The notes beneath the pieces are model-generated. The model saw nothing but the letters and a program-made list of their open reading frames with translations. It ran no database searches and was not told where the DNA came from. Shown piece by piece: positions 15,707 to 24,309 of a stretch of 48,113 nucleotides of DNA. Each line of letters starts with the position of its first letter. Position 1 is the stretch's first letter. Location: NCBI GenBank assembly GCA_027624625.1, contig JAQBWH010000012.1:1-48113 (forward strand), given 5' to 3'. The translations under genes and the position numbers were made by a program. This stretch comes from Verrucomicrobiota bacterium (GTDB taxonomy: Bacteria > Verrucomicrobiota > Verrucomicrobiia > Chthoniobacterales > JACTMZ01).

Positions 15707-17590
15707 ATGATGGCGGTCGCTTTGAAAACATCCGCCATCATCCTCCGCGTCGCGGACTTCCTCAAAGGGTTCCCGCCGTTCAGTTACCTCCCCGATGAGG
15801 CACTGCTCGAACTGGCGCGGTCCGGGCGGGTGCAGTTCTGCGAAAAGGGAGAAATTCTTTTCGAGCAAGGCACCACGCACGGGCGCTACTTTTACGTGAT
15901 CAACAAGGGGTCGGTGCGGCTGGTGCGCGGCGAGGCGCAGAAACTCTCCGACCTGCGGGGGCCGGGTGATTTCGTCGGTGCGGGGGCCGTGCTCGGCGAG
16001 GAGTCACACACCGATTCGGCACTGGTCGATGAAGATTCGATCCTCTACGCCCTCGACGCTTCCGTCTTCACCCGGCTCTGCGCGGAGTCGCCGCAGGTCA
16101 GCCGATTTCTCAAAGTTTATTTTGCCTCGGAAGAGGCGGAGACGGAGACAGCACACCAGCAAGGTCCATCGGGTTGGCGTGGCGGAACGGAGGAACATCT
16201 CGCGCGGCTCAAAGCCGGTATGGTCGCGGGTCCGGCCACGCAGACCGTCCGCGAGGCGGCCTCGGCAATGTCCGCGGCGGACAGTCCGGTTTTTCTCGTC
16301 GTCGGGACCGACGGCCAACCGGCGGGCGTGGTGACCGAAACCGACCTGCGCAACGAGATCGCCACGGGCCGCGTGCCGACCGAGGCTGCAGTGCGTGACA
16401 TCATGCGCCGTCCGGTCATCACTGTGTCACCGCAAGCCACGCCGCAGGATGCGCTGCTCGAGATGATTCGTCATGGTATCCGGCATCTCTGCGTGACCGA
16501 GGATGGCACGCCGCAGAGCCGGGCGTTGGGGATGATTTCGGAAAACTCGGTCTCGCTGGCACAACGACGCGATCCTCTGGCCCTCGGGCAGGAAATCCGC
16601 CGGGCCGACTCGCCTTCATCGTTGCGGGCCATGGGCGAGGAGTTGGATCTTCTGCTCGCGGGCGATTTGCTTTCGCCGGACGACATTCCGTGGGGCACGC
16701 GTTTGGCGGCCGAGACGCGGCGTGCCATGTTCCGCCGCGCGGAATTTTGGGCACGCGAAAAAGCGGGGCCGGCACCCGGATCCTTCGCGCTGGCGCTGAC
16801 CGGCCAAGCCGGACGCGGGGAAATGCTCACCGCAACCACCATGGCGGCCGCGGGCCTGACGGCTGACGACGAAAAAACGCGCGCTTGGACGCATGAGTTG
16901 CTTGGCCGCATCGATGAATTTCTCGCCGCAGCGGGATTTCCTGCCGCACCCACCCCAGATCCGCAGGAACCCGGCGCCCGCTGCCGCACGATCGGCGAGT
17001 GGAACGAATTTTTCCGTTCCCTCGTCCGCGATCCGATGGGCGGCGAAATCTGGAAGCAGATGACTTTCTTCGATCTCTCGGTCGTCGCGGGTCATCCGGC
17101 CTTGCTCGAAACAGTTTTCTCCGCGCTGCGCGAGGAGATGGGGGCGAGGCCCAATTTCGTCCGCCTGCTGGCCAATGACGCGCTGGGCAACCTGCCGCCG
17201 GTCACCATCTACGAAGGATACGCGGTGGAAGCGGACGGACTGGCCCGCGAAACGATCGACCTGCAGGCTTATGCGCTCGGGCCGGTCAGCGATGTGGCGC
17301 GGGTCTTCCATCTCGACGGCGGCAACCTGCGCACGACGGGAACGCTCGAACGACTGACCGCGGCGGCCGTGCGCTTTCCGCAGGGCGCGGATGTCTTCGC
17401 CCAAGGCGCACGCGCCTTCGGTGTCGCCCAATATTTCCGTGCGGGGCAGGGACTGCGTGGCGGGGACGACGGACGCGAACTCCGTCCCGCCACGCTCAGC
17501 CGCACCGACCAGGTGAAACTCAAGTCGGCCTTCCGCGACATCGGTGCGCTCATCGCCTTCACCGCGAACCATTATGGATTCAAAGGCTGA
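15707..17590 (+). CDS. cNMP-binding / CBS / DUF294 nucleotidyltransferase-like signalling protein
   Basis: A 627-aa cytoplasmic protein in four blocks. Residues about 15-130 form a cyclic-nucleotide-binding fold (FPPFSYLPDEALLELARSG, GEILFEQGTTHGRYFYVIN). Residues 175-290 are a CBS pair (VVTETDLRNEIATG, VRDIMRRPVITV). About 320-440 is the DUF294 nucleotidyltransferase-like domain, and 460-620 its C-terminal substrate-binding domain. The usual GSEGRxEQ ... DxD signature is degraded: here it reads TGQAGRGEM (366-373) and the metal-binding aspartates are missing, so catalysis is unlikely. It overlaps the following exonuclease gene by 17 bases, a pairing also known in other bacteria. Confidence 0.88.
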   Translation: MMAVALKTSAIILRVADFLKGFPPFSYLPDEALLELARSGRVQFCEKGEILFEQGTTHGRYFYVINKGSVRLVRGEAQKLSDLRGPGDFVGAGAVLGEESHTDSALVDEDSILYALDASVFTRLCAESPQVSRFLKVYFASEEAETETAHQQGPSGWRGGTEEHLARLKAGMVAGPATQTVREAASAMSAADSPVFLVVGTDGQPAGVVTETDLRNEIATGRVPTEAAVRDIMRRPVITVSPQATPQDALLEMIRHGIRHLCVTEDGTPQSRALGMISENSVSLAQRRDPLALGQEIRRADSPSSLRAMGEELDLLLAGDLLSPDDIPWGTRLAAETRRAMFRRAEFWAREKAGPAPGSFALALTGQAGRGEMLTATTMAAAGLTADDEKTRAWTHELLGRIDEFLAAAGFPAAPTPDPQEPGARCRTIGEWNEFFRSLVRDPMGGEIWKQMTFFDLSVVAGHPALLETVFSALREEMGARPNFVRLLANDALGNLPPVTIYEGYAVEADGLARETIDLQAYALGPVSDVARVFHLDGGNLRTTGTLERLTAAAVRFPQGADVFAQGARAFGVAQYFRAGQGLRGGDDGRELRPATLSRTDQVKLKSAFRDIGALIAFTANHYGFKG

Positions 17591-18173
17591 TCCGCGTTAC
17601 GTCGTCTTCGATTGCGAGACGACCGGGCTCGATCCGGCGAAGGACGGCATCCTGACCATCGGCGCGGTGGCCGTGCGTGGCGGGGAAATCTGTCTCGATG
17701 ATGAATTCGACGCCATCCTGAGCGACTGGCGTATGACCTCCGCCGTCCTCGTCCACGGCATCACCCAAGCCGAAGCGGCCCGCGGGGAAACCGAGGGACA
17801 GGCGGTGAACAAGTTCCTCGACTACGTGGGCGACGCGGTGCTCGTCGGCCACCATGTCGGCTTCGACCAGAAGATCGTGGCCCATGCGGCGCGGCGACTC
17901 GGCCGCGATCTGCCGAATCCCGCTCTCGACACCATGCGCATCGCCCTCGCCCTCGAGGAATGCGGGGCGTTCGAAGGACGCGAGATCCGCGGCTTCGACC
18001 TCGACAGTCTCGGTGCACTCTTCGACGTCGAGCCGCACGACCGTCACACCGCCTCGGGCGACGCCTTCATCACCGCGCAGATTTTCATCCGCCTGGAGCG
18101 GATGGCCCGCAAAACGGGCATCACTCTCGCCAACCTCATCGAGCGGGATGATGAGGAGCGTGAGGCTCGCTGA
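17574..18173 (+). CDS. DnaQ-like 3'-5' exonuclease (DEDDh)
   Basis: A 199-aa exonuclease domain of the DnaQ/PolC type without a polymerase. All catalytic positions are present: VVFDCETTGLD (Asp, Glu), GHHVGFDQKIV (Asp) and DRHTASGDAFITAQ (His, Asp). The ATG at 17574 gives MDSKADPRYVVFDCET and overlaps the end of the DUF294 gene, implying coupled translation. The coupling to a cNMP/CBS protein hints at a regulated nuclease or nucleotide-turnover role rather than replicative proofreading; that is inference. Confidence 0.92.
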   Translation: MDSKADPRYVVFDCETTGLDPAKDGILTIGAVAVRGGEICLDDEFDAILSDWRMTSAVLVHGITQAEAARGETEGQAVNKFLDYVGDAVLVGHHVGFDQKIVAHAARRLGRDLPNPALDTMRIALALEECGAFEGREIRGFDLDSLGALFDVEPHDRHTASGDAFITAQIFIRLERMARKTGITLANLIERDDEEREAR

Positions 18174-18213
18174 GCCCGGGGACGTCGCACCAAACAAGAC
18201 TTCCCGGCCCGGC

Positions 18214-18251
18214 CCAGCAAACAAAACGGGCGACCCGAAGGCCGCCCGTTT
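18214..18251 (-). terminator. Terminator for the minus-strand aminotransferase gene
   Basis: A 9-bp stem (18224-18232 with 18243-18251). Read on the minus strand it is followed by TTTTGTTTGC. It lies 22 nt beyond the aminotransferase stop, between the convergent exonuclease and aminotransferase genes. Confidence 0.8.
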
Positions 18252-18272
18252 GAGGGAAACTTTACGTGGTGT

Positions 18273-19436
18273 TTAGATCGTCCGGCAGAACTGCTCGATG
18301 CGATCGAGGCCCGTCTTGATCGTCTCGAGGTCGGTCGCGTAGCTGAGACGCACGGTTTTGTCATCGCCGAAAGCGACGCCGGGCACGACCGCGACCTCGG
18401 CTTTGCTCAGCAAGCGGTCGGCAAAATTGGTCGAGCTCAGGCCGAACTTCGAAATGTCGGCCAGCATGTAGAACGCGCCGAGCGGCTTGACCGTCGAAAC
18501 GTTGGGGATCGCGGCCAGACGCTCGTACATGTACTCGCGGCGGACGTTGAATTCGTCACGCATGTCGGTCACGCATTGCTGCGAACCCTTGAGCGCGGCA
18601 ACGGCACCCTTTTGCGCGAACGAATTCGGGCCGGAAGTGCTGTGGCTTTGCAGGGAGTCGATCACCTTGGCGATGGCCTCGGGCGCGCCGAGGTAACCGA
18701 GACGCCAACCGGTCATGGCGTAAGCCTTGCTGAACCCGTTCACCGTGATAGTCAAGTCGTAGGCTTCTTTGGACAACGAGGCGACGCTGACATGCGAGGC
18801 ATCATCATAGATGAGCTTTTCGTAAATTTCGTCGGAAAGAATGAAGATGTCTTCGGTCAAGGCGACTTCAACCAGCGCTTCAAGTTCCTCGCGGGTGTAA
18901 ACTGATCCGGTCGGGTTGCCCGGGCTGTTGATGATGACCATCTTGGTCCGCGGGGTCATCGCATTCTCAAACTCCTCGGCGGTCATCTTGTAGGCGTTGG
19001 AGGCCTTGGTCTGGACGATGACCGGCTCGGCCCCGACCAGCCGGACCATGTCCGGGTAGCTCAGCCAGTAAGGCGCGGGAATGATCACCTCGTCGCCCGG
19101 TTCGCAGCAGGCGAGAATGGCATTGAAGCAGGACTGCTTCGCGCCGTTGCTGACAATGACCTGGTTCGGCTTGTAATCGATATCGTTGTCCTTGGCAAAT
19201 TTCTCGCTGATCGCGGTGCGCAACTCGGGAAGCCCGGCGCTCGGGGTGTATTTGGTGAAACCTTCCTGCAGCGCCTTGATCGCCGCTTCTTTGATGTGCT
19301 CTGGCGTGTCGAAGTCGGGCTCACCCGTTCCGAAACCGCAGACGTCGATGCCTTCGGCCCGCATGGCCTTGGCTTTGCTGTCAATGGCGAGAGTGAGGGA
19401 GGGGGTGATTTGGGCGACGTTGGAAGAGAGATCCAT
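18273..19436 (-). CDS. aspC: Class I PLP aminotransferase (aspartate-type, subgroup Ib)
   Basis: A 387-aa fold-type I transaminase moving amino groups between aspartate (possibly also prephenate or aromatic acids) and 2-oxoglutarate. The motifs are clear: FGTGEPDFDTPEHIKEAA, YTPSAGLPELR, VSNGAKQSCFNAI, INSPGNPTGSVYTREEL, the PLP lysine in NGFSKAYAMTGWRLGY, and the C-terminal VRLSYAT arginine. These features are those of the AspAT Ib group, some members of which are also prephenate aminotransferases. It follows the NDK gene by 36 nt on the same strand, and ends before a good terminator. Confidence 0.93.
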   Translation of the reverse strand: MDLSSNVAQITPSLTLAIDSKAKAMRAEGIDVCGFGTGEPDFDTPEHIKEAAIKALQEGFTKYTPSAGLPELRTAISEKFAKDNDIDYKPNQVIVSNGAKQSCFNAILACCEPGDEVIIPAPYWLSYPDMVRLVGAEPVIVQTKASNAYKMTAEEFENAMTPRTKMVIINSPGNPTGSVYTREELEALVEVALTEDIFILSDEIYEKLIYDDASHVSVASLSKEAYDLTITVNGFSKAYAMTGWRLGYLGAPEAIAKVIDSLQSHSTSGPNSFAQKGAVAALKGSQQCVTDMRDEFNVRREYMYERLAAIPNVSTVKPLGAFYMLADISKFGLSSTNFADRLLSKAEVAVVPGVAFGDDKTVRLSYATDLETIKTGLDRIEQFCRTI

Positions 19437-19472
19437 AAATGTATTTTGGGATAAAAAGTTGAGCCGGACAGT

Positions 19473-20354
19473 TTACGCTGCCGTGGCCGCGGATTCAACG
19501 AATCCTTTCAAAGCGTTGTCCGCCACCTGAACAATACCGATCTCACGGGCCGCATTTTCCGGCGCATCTGAGGCGTGCGCCGCATTGATCATCATGCTGG
19601 TGCCGAATTCCTTGCGGATGGTGCCCGGAGGCGCCTTGGCCGGATCGGTCGGACCCAAGACCGTGCGGATTTTGCTGATGGCCTCCGGTCCCTCCAAGAC
19701 CAAAGCGAGAATTTTGCGCGTCCCGGGACGGGTATGCTCGTTTTCCGGCACGGCCGACGGACGGGAACCCGACATGAATTCGATGATGTTTTCCCAATGA
19801 TCACGCCCCTTTTCCGCCCCGAACCTTCCGGTCAGCGCGTCGAGTACCGGACCGTAAAAATCCATGCCCTGAGCCACCGACATGTGGTGGATCTTGAGCG
19901 CCACCGGAACAAGGCCGGTGCGGGCGAAGACGTCGATCACCGCGCCCGGACGTGTGCCGGGAAAATCGAAATTGTCCGGCTTGACCAGGACAAGGGAGCG
20001 TTGGGCCCCCGCGGCAACCGGCAACGACAAGGCGTTGCTCTGTGCGGTGGCAAAATTTTGCAAATTCGCAACGACATCCGCGCCGGGTTCCGCGGCCGAG
20101 AGCATGCCCTCGCCCAGCATCGCGGCAAGCGAGCCCGCAACGCGGACCGATCCAACCGCCGCGGACAATTTGCCCGCCGCATCCTCCCCGCGAAAAACAA
20201 GCAAGGCAGCCCGCCCCGCCGGCTCATCAACCAGTCCGGCCCAGACAATTTCCAGTCCGCCGGTGCGCGCCACCGCACCCGACAAAATCCAACCCAGCCA
20301 TCCGCGCCGCAGCGCTTCGGGCGAGACCAACAACCATGAGAGATTATGTTTCAT
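19473..20354 (-). CDS. ndk: Nucleoside diphosphate kinase with degenerate N-terminal NDK-like copy
   Basis: It balances NTP pools by phosphate transfer through a phosphohistidine. The 293-aa product is twice the usual length. The C-terminal half is a functional-looking NDK: SLVLVKPDNF, LALVLEGPEAISKIR, APPGTIRKEFG and the catalytic NAAHASDAPENA (His260), with an insert before LALVLEG. The N-terminal half (SWLLVSPEALRRGWLGWI, AALLVFRGEDAAGKL) follows the same order of motifs but lacks the active-site His, so it looks like a decayed duplicate. ATG at 20354 has GGGGA 5 nt upstream. The 273-nt divergent gap to birA shows no gene I can support. Confidence 0.88.
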   Translation of the reverse strand: MKHNLSWLLVSPEALRRGWLGWILSGAVARTGGLEIVWAGLVDEPAGRAALLVFRGEDAAGKLSAAVGSVRVAGSLAAMLGEGMLSAAEPGADVVANLQNFATAQSNALSLPVAAGAQRSLVLVKPDNFDFPGTRPGAVIDVFARTGLVPVALKIHHMSVAQGMDFYGPVLDALTGRFGAEKGRDHWENIIEFMSGSRPSAVPENEHTRPGTRKILALVLEGPEAISKIRTVLGPTDPAKAPPGTIRKEFGTSMMINAAHASDAPENAAREIGIVQVADNALKGFVESAATAA

Positions 20355-20627
20355 AAGTTTCCCCGCAATCTGCAAAAGCAGATCCTCCAAGCTATAAAGG
20401 GCCAGTCCGGTCAGCAAGGAACAACGGGACGAACTGTGTCTTGGGAGTGGAACTTATCCTTGCCTGACCCCCGCGACAAACCGAGCATCGAGCCATGCGG
20501 CAGCGAAATCGCCACTTGGCTAAGACCCTGCAATCGACAGATGCCGCGGAGCGAAAAGGCCCCGGCGTCATCGGGACTACCGTCATCGCCGGTTGCTCCA
20601 CGGCAAGCCTCTCGCCCTAGCCGCGAC

Positions 20628-21362
20628 ATGGAAATTCGAACCCACGAGTGGCGCGGTTGGACGCTCCACCAAGCGGAAAGCCTCGCCTCCACCAACGACT
20701 ACGCGCGTGATTTGCCCCCTTGGCACTCCATCCGCGCACGCACCCAGACCGCCGCGCGCGGCCGCCATGGGCGGCGCTGGGACTCGGGCCAAGGCGGCTT
20801 GTGGATGTCCGTGGTCCTTCCCCTCGATCCACCCGACCGCGGCTGGGCCGCCTTCCCTCTCGCCGCCGGACTCGCCGTCGTCGCCACCTTGCGCGGACTG
20901 GGACTGACCACCGCGCGCCTGCGTTGGCCCAACGACGTGCTCGTCGGACCGAAAAAAATCTGCGGTATCCTCATGGAAAAGTTCGCTCCCGACCGCGTGG
21001 TCGTCGGCCTCGGCCTCAACCTGACCAACAACCTAGGGTCCGATCCCGAACTCCTGGCCATCGCCACCTCGCTGGCCGAGGAACTTCCCCTTGCTCCCCC
21101 CGCGGACGACCTCTACGAAGAAATCCTCATCGCCCTGCGCGTCCAGCACGGGCGCGTCGCGGAAGAGGGGTTTGCCGCGCTGACCGACGACATCAACCGC
21201 CACTGGGGCGGGACCCGGGAGATCGAGCTGTCCGTCGCGGACCAAACCATCCGCGGACCCTTCCTCGGCATCGACTCCCGGGGCGACCTCCTCGTCGCCA
21301 TTGACGGCCATGCGGTGAGCCATTCTGCGCCCCACGTGCAACTCATGCGGGAAATTTCATGA
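20628..21362 (+). CDS. birA: Biotin--[acetyl-CoA-carboxylase] ligase, monofunctional
   Basis: It activates biotin with ATP and attaches it to the carboxylase carrier protein. The 244-aa protein has the catalytic core: AESLASTNDYAR, the GRHGRRWDS loop for biotinyl-AMP, GGLWMSVVLP, and LRWPNDVLVGPKKICGILME with the catalytic lysine. The C-terminal SH3-like segment (GPFLGIDSRGDLLV) is present. The DNA-binding winged-helix of E. coli-type BirA is absent, so it should not act as the biotin repressor. ATG at 20628 is chosen by homology; upstream frame is not protein-like. Confidence 0.93.
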   Translation: MEIRTHEWRGWTLHQAESLASTNDYARDLPPWHSIRARTQTAARGRHGRRWDSGQGGLWMSVVLPLDPPDRGWAAFPLAAGLAVVATLRGLGLTTARLRWPNDVLVGPKKICGILMEKFAPDRVVVGLGLNLTNNLGSDPELLAIATSLAEELPLAPPADDLYEEILIALRVQHGRVAEEGFAALTDDINRHWGGTREIELSVADQTIRGPFLGIDSRGDLLVAIDGHAVSHSAPHVQLMREIS

Positions 21363-21483
21363 CGCTGACGCGGAATAGAACCTCAAACGGCGGATAAACC
21401 ACTTCCGTTTTTCCTCTTCTCCCCACGCCCACCCGAAATACCTCTTGCCCGTCCCCGCTTGCTCCCGCGACATTGATTCCCGC

Positions 21484-21876
21484 ATGACCGACTTCAAATT
21501 CAACGCCGACGGCCTCATCGCCGTTATCGTGCAAGAGGCCTCGGACACCATGCCCCCGCGCGGTCGCGTACTCATGATGGCTTGGATGAACCGCGAATCG
21601 CTCGAAAAAACGCTGGCCACGGGGAAAATGCATTACTGGAGCCGCTCGCGCCAGAAGCTCTGGTTCAAAGGCGAATCAAGCGGGCACACCCAGGATGTCG
21701 TCCGTTGGTATGCCGACTGCGACAAGGACTGCCTCCTTTTCGAGGTCCGCCAGACCACCGGCGCCTGCCACACCGGTTACCAGAGTTGTTTCTTCCAGGG
21801 CTATGACATGGAAGGCCTGCCGCTTTCCGTGGGGGAAAGGCCGGCCTTCGACCCCGGCAAGGTTTACCCGAGTTAG
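21484..21876 (+). CDS. hisI: Phosphoribosyl-AMP cyclohydrolase
   Basis: Zn/Mg-dependent third step of histidine synthesis, opening the purine ring of PR-AMP. The 130-aa product is the monofunctional form without the HisE domain. Motifs: MMAWMNRESLEKTL, YWSRSRQKLWFKGESSGHTQ, and the metal site WYADCDKDCLLFEV with a later cysteine in GACHTGYQSCF. It is unlinked to hisD at 33.4 kb. The 121 nt before it hold no recognised feature. The following phosphoesterase begins 6 nt after the stop. Confidence 0.96.
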   Translation: MTDFKFNADGLIAVIVQEASDTMPPRGRVLMMAWMNRESLEKTLATGKMHYWSRSRQKLWFKGESSGHTQDVVRWYADCDKDCLLFEVRQTTGACHTGYQSCFFQGYDMEGLPLSVGERPAFDPGKVYPS

Positions 21877-21894
21877 TCGTCCATGTCGGACGAC
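21876..21894 (+). promoter_or_regulatory. Hairpin enclosing the phosphoesterase start codon
   Basis: GTCGTCC (21876-21882) pairs with GGACGAC (21888-21894), and the ATG at 21883 lies in the 5-nt loop. The gene has no visible Shine-Dalgarno site. The hairpin could tie its translation to ribosomes finishing hisI. Confidence 0.45.
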
Positions 21895-22827
21895 ACGACC
21901 GATTTCCGCCGGGTGGCCGCCCGGCTCGGACCATCCCTCCTCCGCCACCGCCTCCGGCGCCAAGCCGACCTCCGTGCCCGCCTTGTCCATCAAGGCGAAG
22001 GCCCGCTCGTCGTCGAGCGCATCGTGCCGGTCGACCGCATGATCACTGCTTTGCTCCGCCTCATCCGACTGGCTGCGCGCGGGCGCGCCAACTGCCTCGA
22101 CATCCGCACCATCACCCGCGAGCAACCACTGGCCAACCTGCCGCCGGGTTTCGATGGCTTCCGTTTGCTCCATCTGTCCGACCTCCACCTCGACTGCGTG
22201 GCAGGCTTCGCCGACCGCTTGGTCGAAATCATCGCCCGCACGCCCCACGACCTCGCCGTCATCACCGGTGACTTCGCCGACCATCCTGCCGGCCACTTCC
22301 GCGCCTGCCTGCCGGATATCCGGCGGATCGGGGCCGCCCTCGGATCCGGCGCCCTCGGCGTCCTCGGCAATCATGACATCATCGAGATTGTCCCCCATCT
22401 CGAAGCGGCAGGAATACGCGTCCTGCTCAATGAAAACACGTCGGTCAGGCGCGGAGCGGACAATTTATGGCTCGCCGGCCTCGACGATCCGCACTTCTAC
22501 CGCACCCACGATTTCGAAGCCGCCCGCTGCGGCATCCCGTCAGGCGCCTGCTCCATCCTCCTGGCCCACAGTCCGGAGGTCTACGACGAGGCGCGGCACT
22601 ACGGCTTCGGCTTCATGCTGAGCGGACACACCCACGGCGGCCAAATTTGCCTGCCGGGCGGCGTCGCCCTGGTCCGCAACGGTCGATGCCCGCCCGCCCA
22701 ATTCATCGGCCCATGGAGACACCACGGGCTCCGCGGCTACACCTCGCGCGGCACCGGTTCCTGCGGCGTCCCCGCCCGCTTCAACTGCCCGCCGGAAATG
22801 ACCGTCCACGTGCTGCGGTCCCCATAA
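21883..22827 (+). CDS. Calcineurin-like metallophosphoesterase (YkuE/YaeI type)
   Basis: A 314-aa two-metal phosphoesterase. The five signature blocks are in order: LLHLSDLHLD, VITGDFADH, GVLGNHDIIEI, LLAHSPEVYDEA and LSGHTHGGQICLPGG. That layout fits the YkuE/YaeI subgroup, whose members include phosphodiesterases acting on membrane lipids; the substrate here is not determinable. The first about 85 residues are basic, with one short hydrophobic helix (MITALLRLIRLAA), possibly a membrane-association region. No export signal. It probably shares a transcript with hisI. Confidence 0.88.
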   Translation: MSDDTTDFRRVAARLGPSLLRHRLRRQADLRARLVHQGEGPLVVERIVPVDRMITALLRLIRLAARGRANCLDIRTITREQPLANLPPGFDGFRLLHLSDLHLDCVAGFADRLVEIIARTPHDLAVITGDFADHPAGHFRACLPDIRRIGAALGSGALGVLGNHDIIEIVPHLEAAGIRVLLNENTSVRRGADNLWLAGLDDPHFYRTHDFEAARCGIPSGACSILLAHSPEVYDEARHYGFGFMLSGHTHGGQICLPGGVALVRNGRCPPAQFIGPWRHHGLRGYTSRGTGSCGVPARFNCPPEMTVHVLRSP

Positions 22828-22835
22828 GCAGCAGA

Positions 22836-22854
22836 TCGCGATGTCTCATCGCGA
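22836..22854. repeat. 8-bp inverted repeat between convergent genes
   Basis: TCGCGATG (22836-22843) and CATCGCGA (22847-22854) form a perfect stem with a 3-nt loop. It has no T-run. It occupies the 72-nt gap between the phosphoesterase and mpl stops and may act as a 3' end structure for either. Confidence 0.5.
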
Positions 22855-22899
22855 CTTGCTCAATGGTTCTCGCGCCGGGACGGCACGACCCACCGTCTC

Positions 22900-24309
22900 T
22901 CAACCCTTAGCCTCGAGTGCCTCGAGCAGTTTGGAGTGGATGTTGTCGAAACCGCCATTGCTGAAGACGACGATGACATCACCCCGCCCGGCGAGGCCGA
23001 CCGTGCGACGGACGATGGCCGCAGTGTCGGCTTCGTAGAATGCTTCTTGGCCGGCGCGCCGGAGGTCGGAGACGACTTTTTCCGGATCAAGCCGCTGGTC
23101 GGGCGGCAGCTGGTCCATGCGAGCCACTTGGGCCAGCACCACCCCGTCCGCCCCGGAGAAGGCCTTGGGCAGCACATCCTGAAAGACCGCCCGCCGCGTC
23201 GTGTTGGAACGTGGCTCGAAGACGGCCCACATTTTGCCGGTGGGAAATTTGACCCGCAAACCTTCGATTGTCTGTGCGATGGCCGTGGGATGATGGCCGA
23301 AGTCGTCGACCACCGTGACCCCACCGGCCTCCCCGCGAACCTCCTGACGGCGACGAATGCCGGTGAAGGTTTGCAGGGCTTTGCCGATCTCCTCCAGTGG
23401 CACTTGGTAGAAATGCGCGGCGGACACCGCCATGGCCGCGTTACGCACGTTGAACTCCCCGATCATGGGAAGTTCGAAGCGCCGGCCGAACAGGGTGAAA
23501 GCGGACGACTCGCGTCCGTAGTGCACATCGCGGATCTGATTGCCGGCATCGGGCGAAAAGCCGACCTCGACCAGCGGGGCCGGACACTTCTCGGCCAGCG
23601 CCCGGCAATTGGGGTCGTCGGCATTGAGCAACACCATGCCCTCGGATGGAATGATCGCGACAAGACGGCGGAAGCTGGTCATGACGTCTTCCAGATCACG
23701 GAAAATATCGGCGTGGTCGAACTCGATATTGTTCACGATGAGCAATTCGGGAAGGTAGTGGACAAACTTCGAACGCTTGTCGAAAAACGCTGTGTCATAC
23801 TCATCACCCTCAAGGATGAAATATTTCGATTCCCCCAGGCGGCAGCCCTGACCGAGGTTGTTCGGGATGCCTCCGATCAGCCAGGAGGGCGCGAGACCGG
23901 CCGATTGGAAAATCCAGGCGAGCATCGACGTGGTCGTGGTCTTGCCATGCGTCCCCGCCACCACAAGATTGTGCCGCCCGCGCAGGAAAAAGATCTTCAG
24001 TGCCTCGGGCAACGAGTAATAAAGCAGTTTCCGGTTGAGGACGGCCTCCACTTCGGGATTGCCGCGGCTCATCGCGTTGCCAACCACCACGAAGTCCGCG
24101 TCGGAGGGAATGTTATCTGCACGGAAACCTCCGCTAATCGTGATGCCTTTCTCTGCAAGAAAAGTGGACATCGGCGGATAAACATGGTCATCCGAACCCG
24201 TCACTTCGACCCCGCGGTCGCGCAGAGCGGCCGCCAGCGAGCCCATGGCCGTGCCGCAAACCCCGATAAAATGCACCTTGCGCAAAGGGTTGCCCGGGTC
24301 GGCACTCAT
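22900..24309 (-). CDS. mpl: UDP-N-acetylmuramate:L-alanyl-gamma-D-glutamyl-meso-DAP ligase
   Basis: Peptidoglycan-recycling Mur ligase that joins recovered murein tripeptide to UDP-MurNAc. The 469 aa have the Mur layout: HFIGVCGTAMGSLAAAL at the N-terminus, ATP-binding VAGTHGKTTTTSMLAW, then LEGDEYDTAFFDKRSK, NNIEFDHADIF and the C-terminal FEPRSNTTRRAVFQ. The last two and GDEYDTA are distinctive of Mpl rather than MurC. This points to meso-diaminopimelate in the wall. Its ATG shares one base with the stop of the upstream flavoprotein gene (TGATG), so translation is probably coupled. Confidence 0.94.
   Translation of the reverse strand: MSADPGNPLRKVHFIGVCGTAMGSLAAALRDRGVEVTGSDDHVYPPMSTFLAEKGITISGGFRADNIPSDADFVVVGNAMSRGNPEVEAVLNRKLLYYSLPEALKIFFLRGRHNLVVAGTHGKTTTTSMLAWIFQSAGLAPSWLIGGIPNNLGQGCRLGESKYFILEGDEYDTAFFDKRSKFVHYLPELLIVNNIEFDHADIFRDLEDVMTSFRRLVAIIPSEGMVLLNADDPNCRALAEKCPAPLVEVGFSPDAGNQIRDVHYGRESSAFTLFGRRFELPMIGEFNVRNAAMAVSAAHFYQVPLEEIGKALQTFTGIRRRQEVRGEAGGVTVVDDFGHHPTAIAQTIEGLRVKFPTGKMWAVFEPRSNTTRRAVFQDVLPKAFSGADGVVLAQVARMDQLPPDQRLDPEKVVSDLRRAGQEAFYEADTAAIVRRTVGLAGRGDVIVVFSNGGFDNIHSKLLEALEAKG

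Noticed and set aside
20355..20627. Divergent gap between ndk and birA as a biotin riboswitch or operator
   Set aside because: I could find no clear BirA box or conserved fold, and this BirA lacks the DNA-binding domain.
22836..22854. Perfect hairpin between phosphoesterase and mpl as an intrinsic terminator
   Set aside because: No T-tract on either strand; kept only as an inverted repeat.
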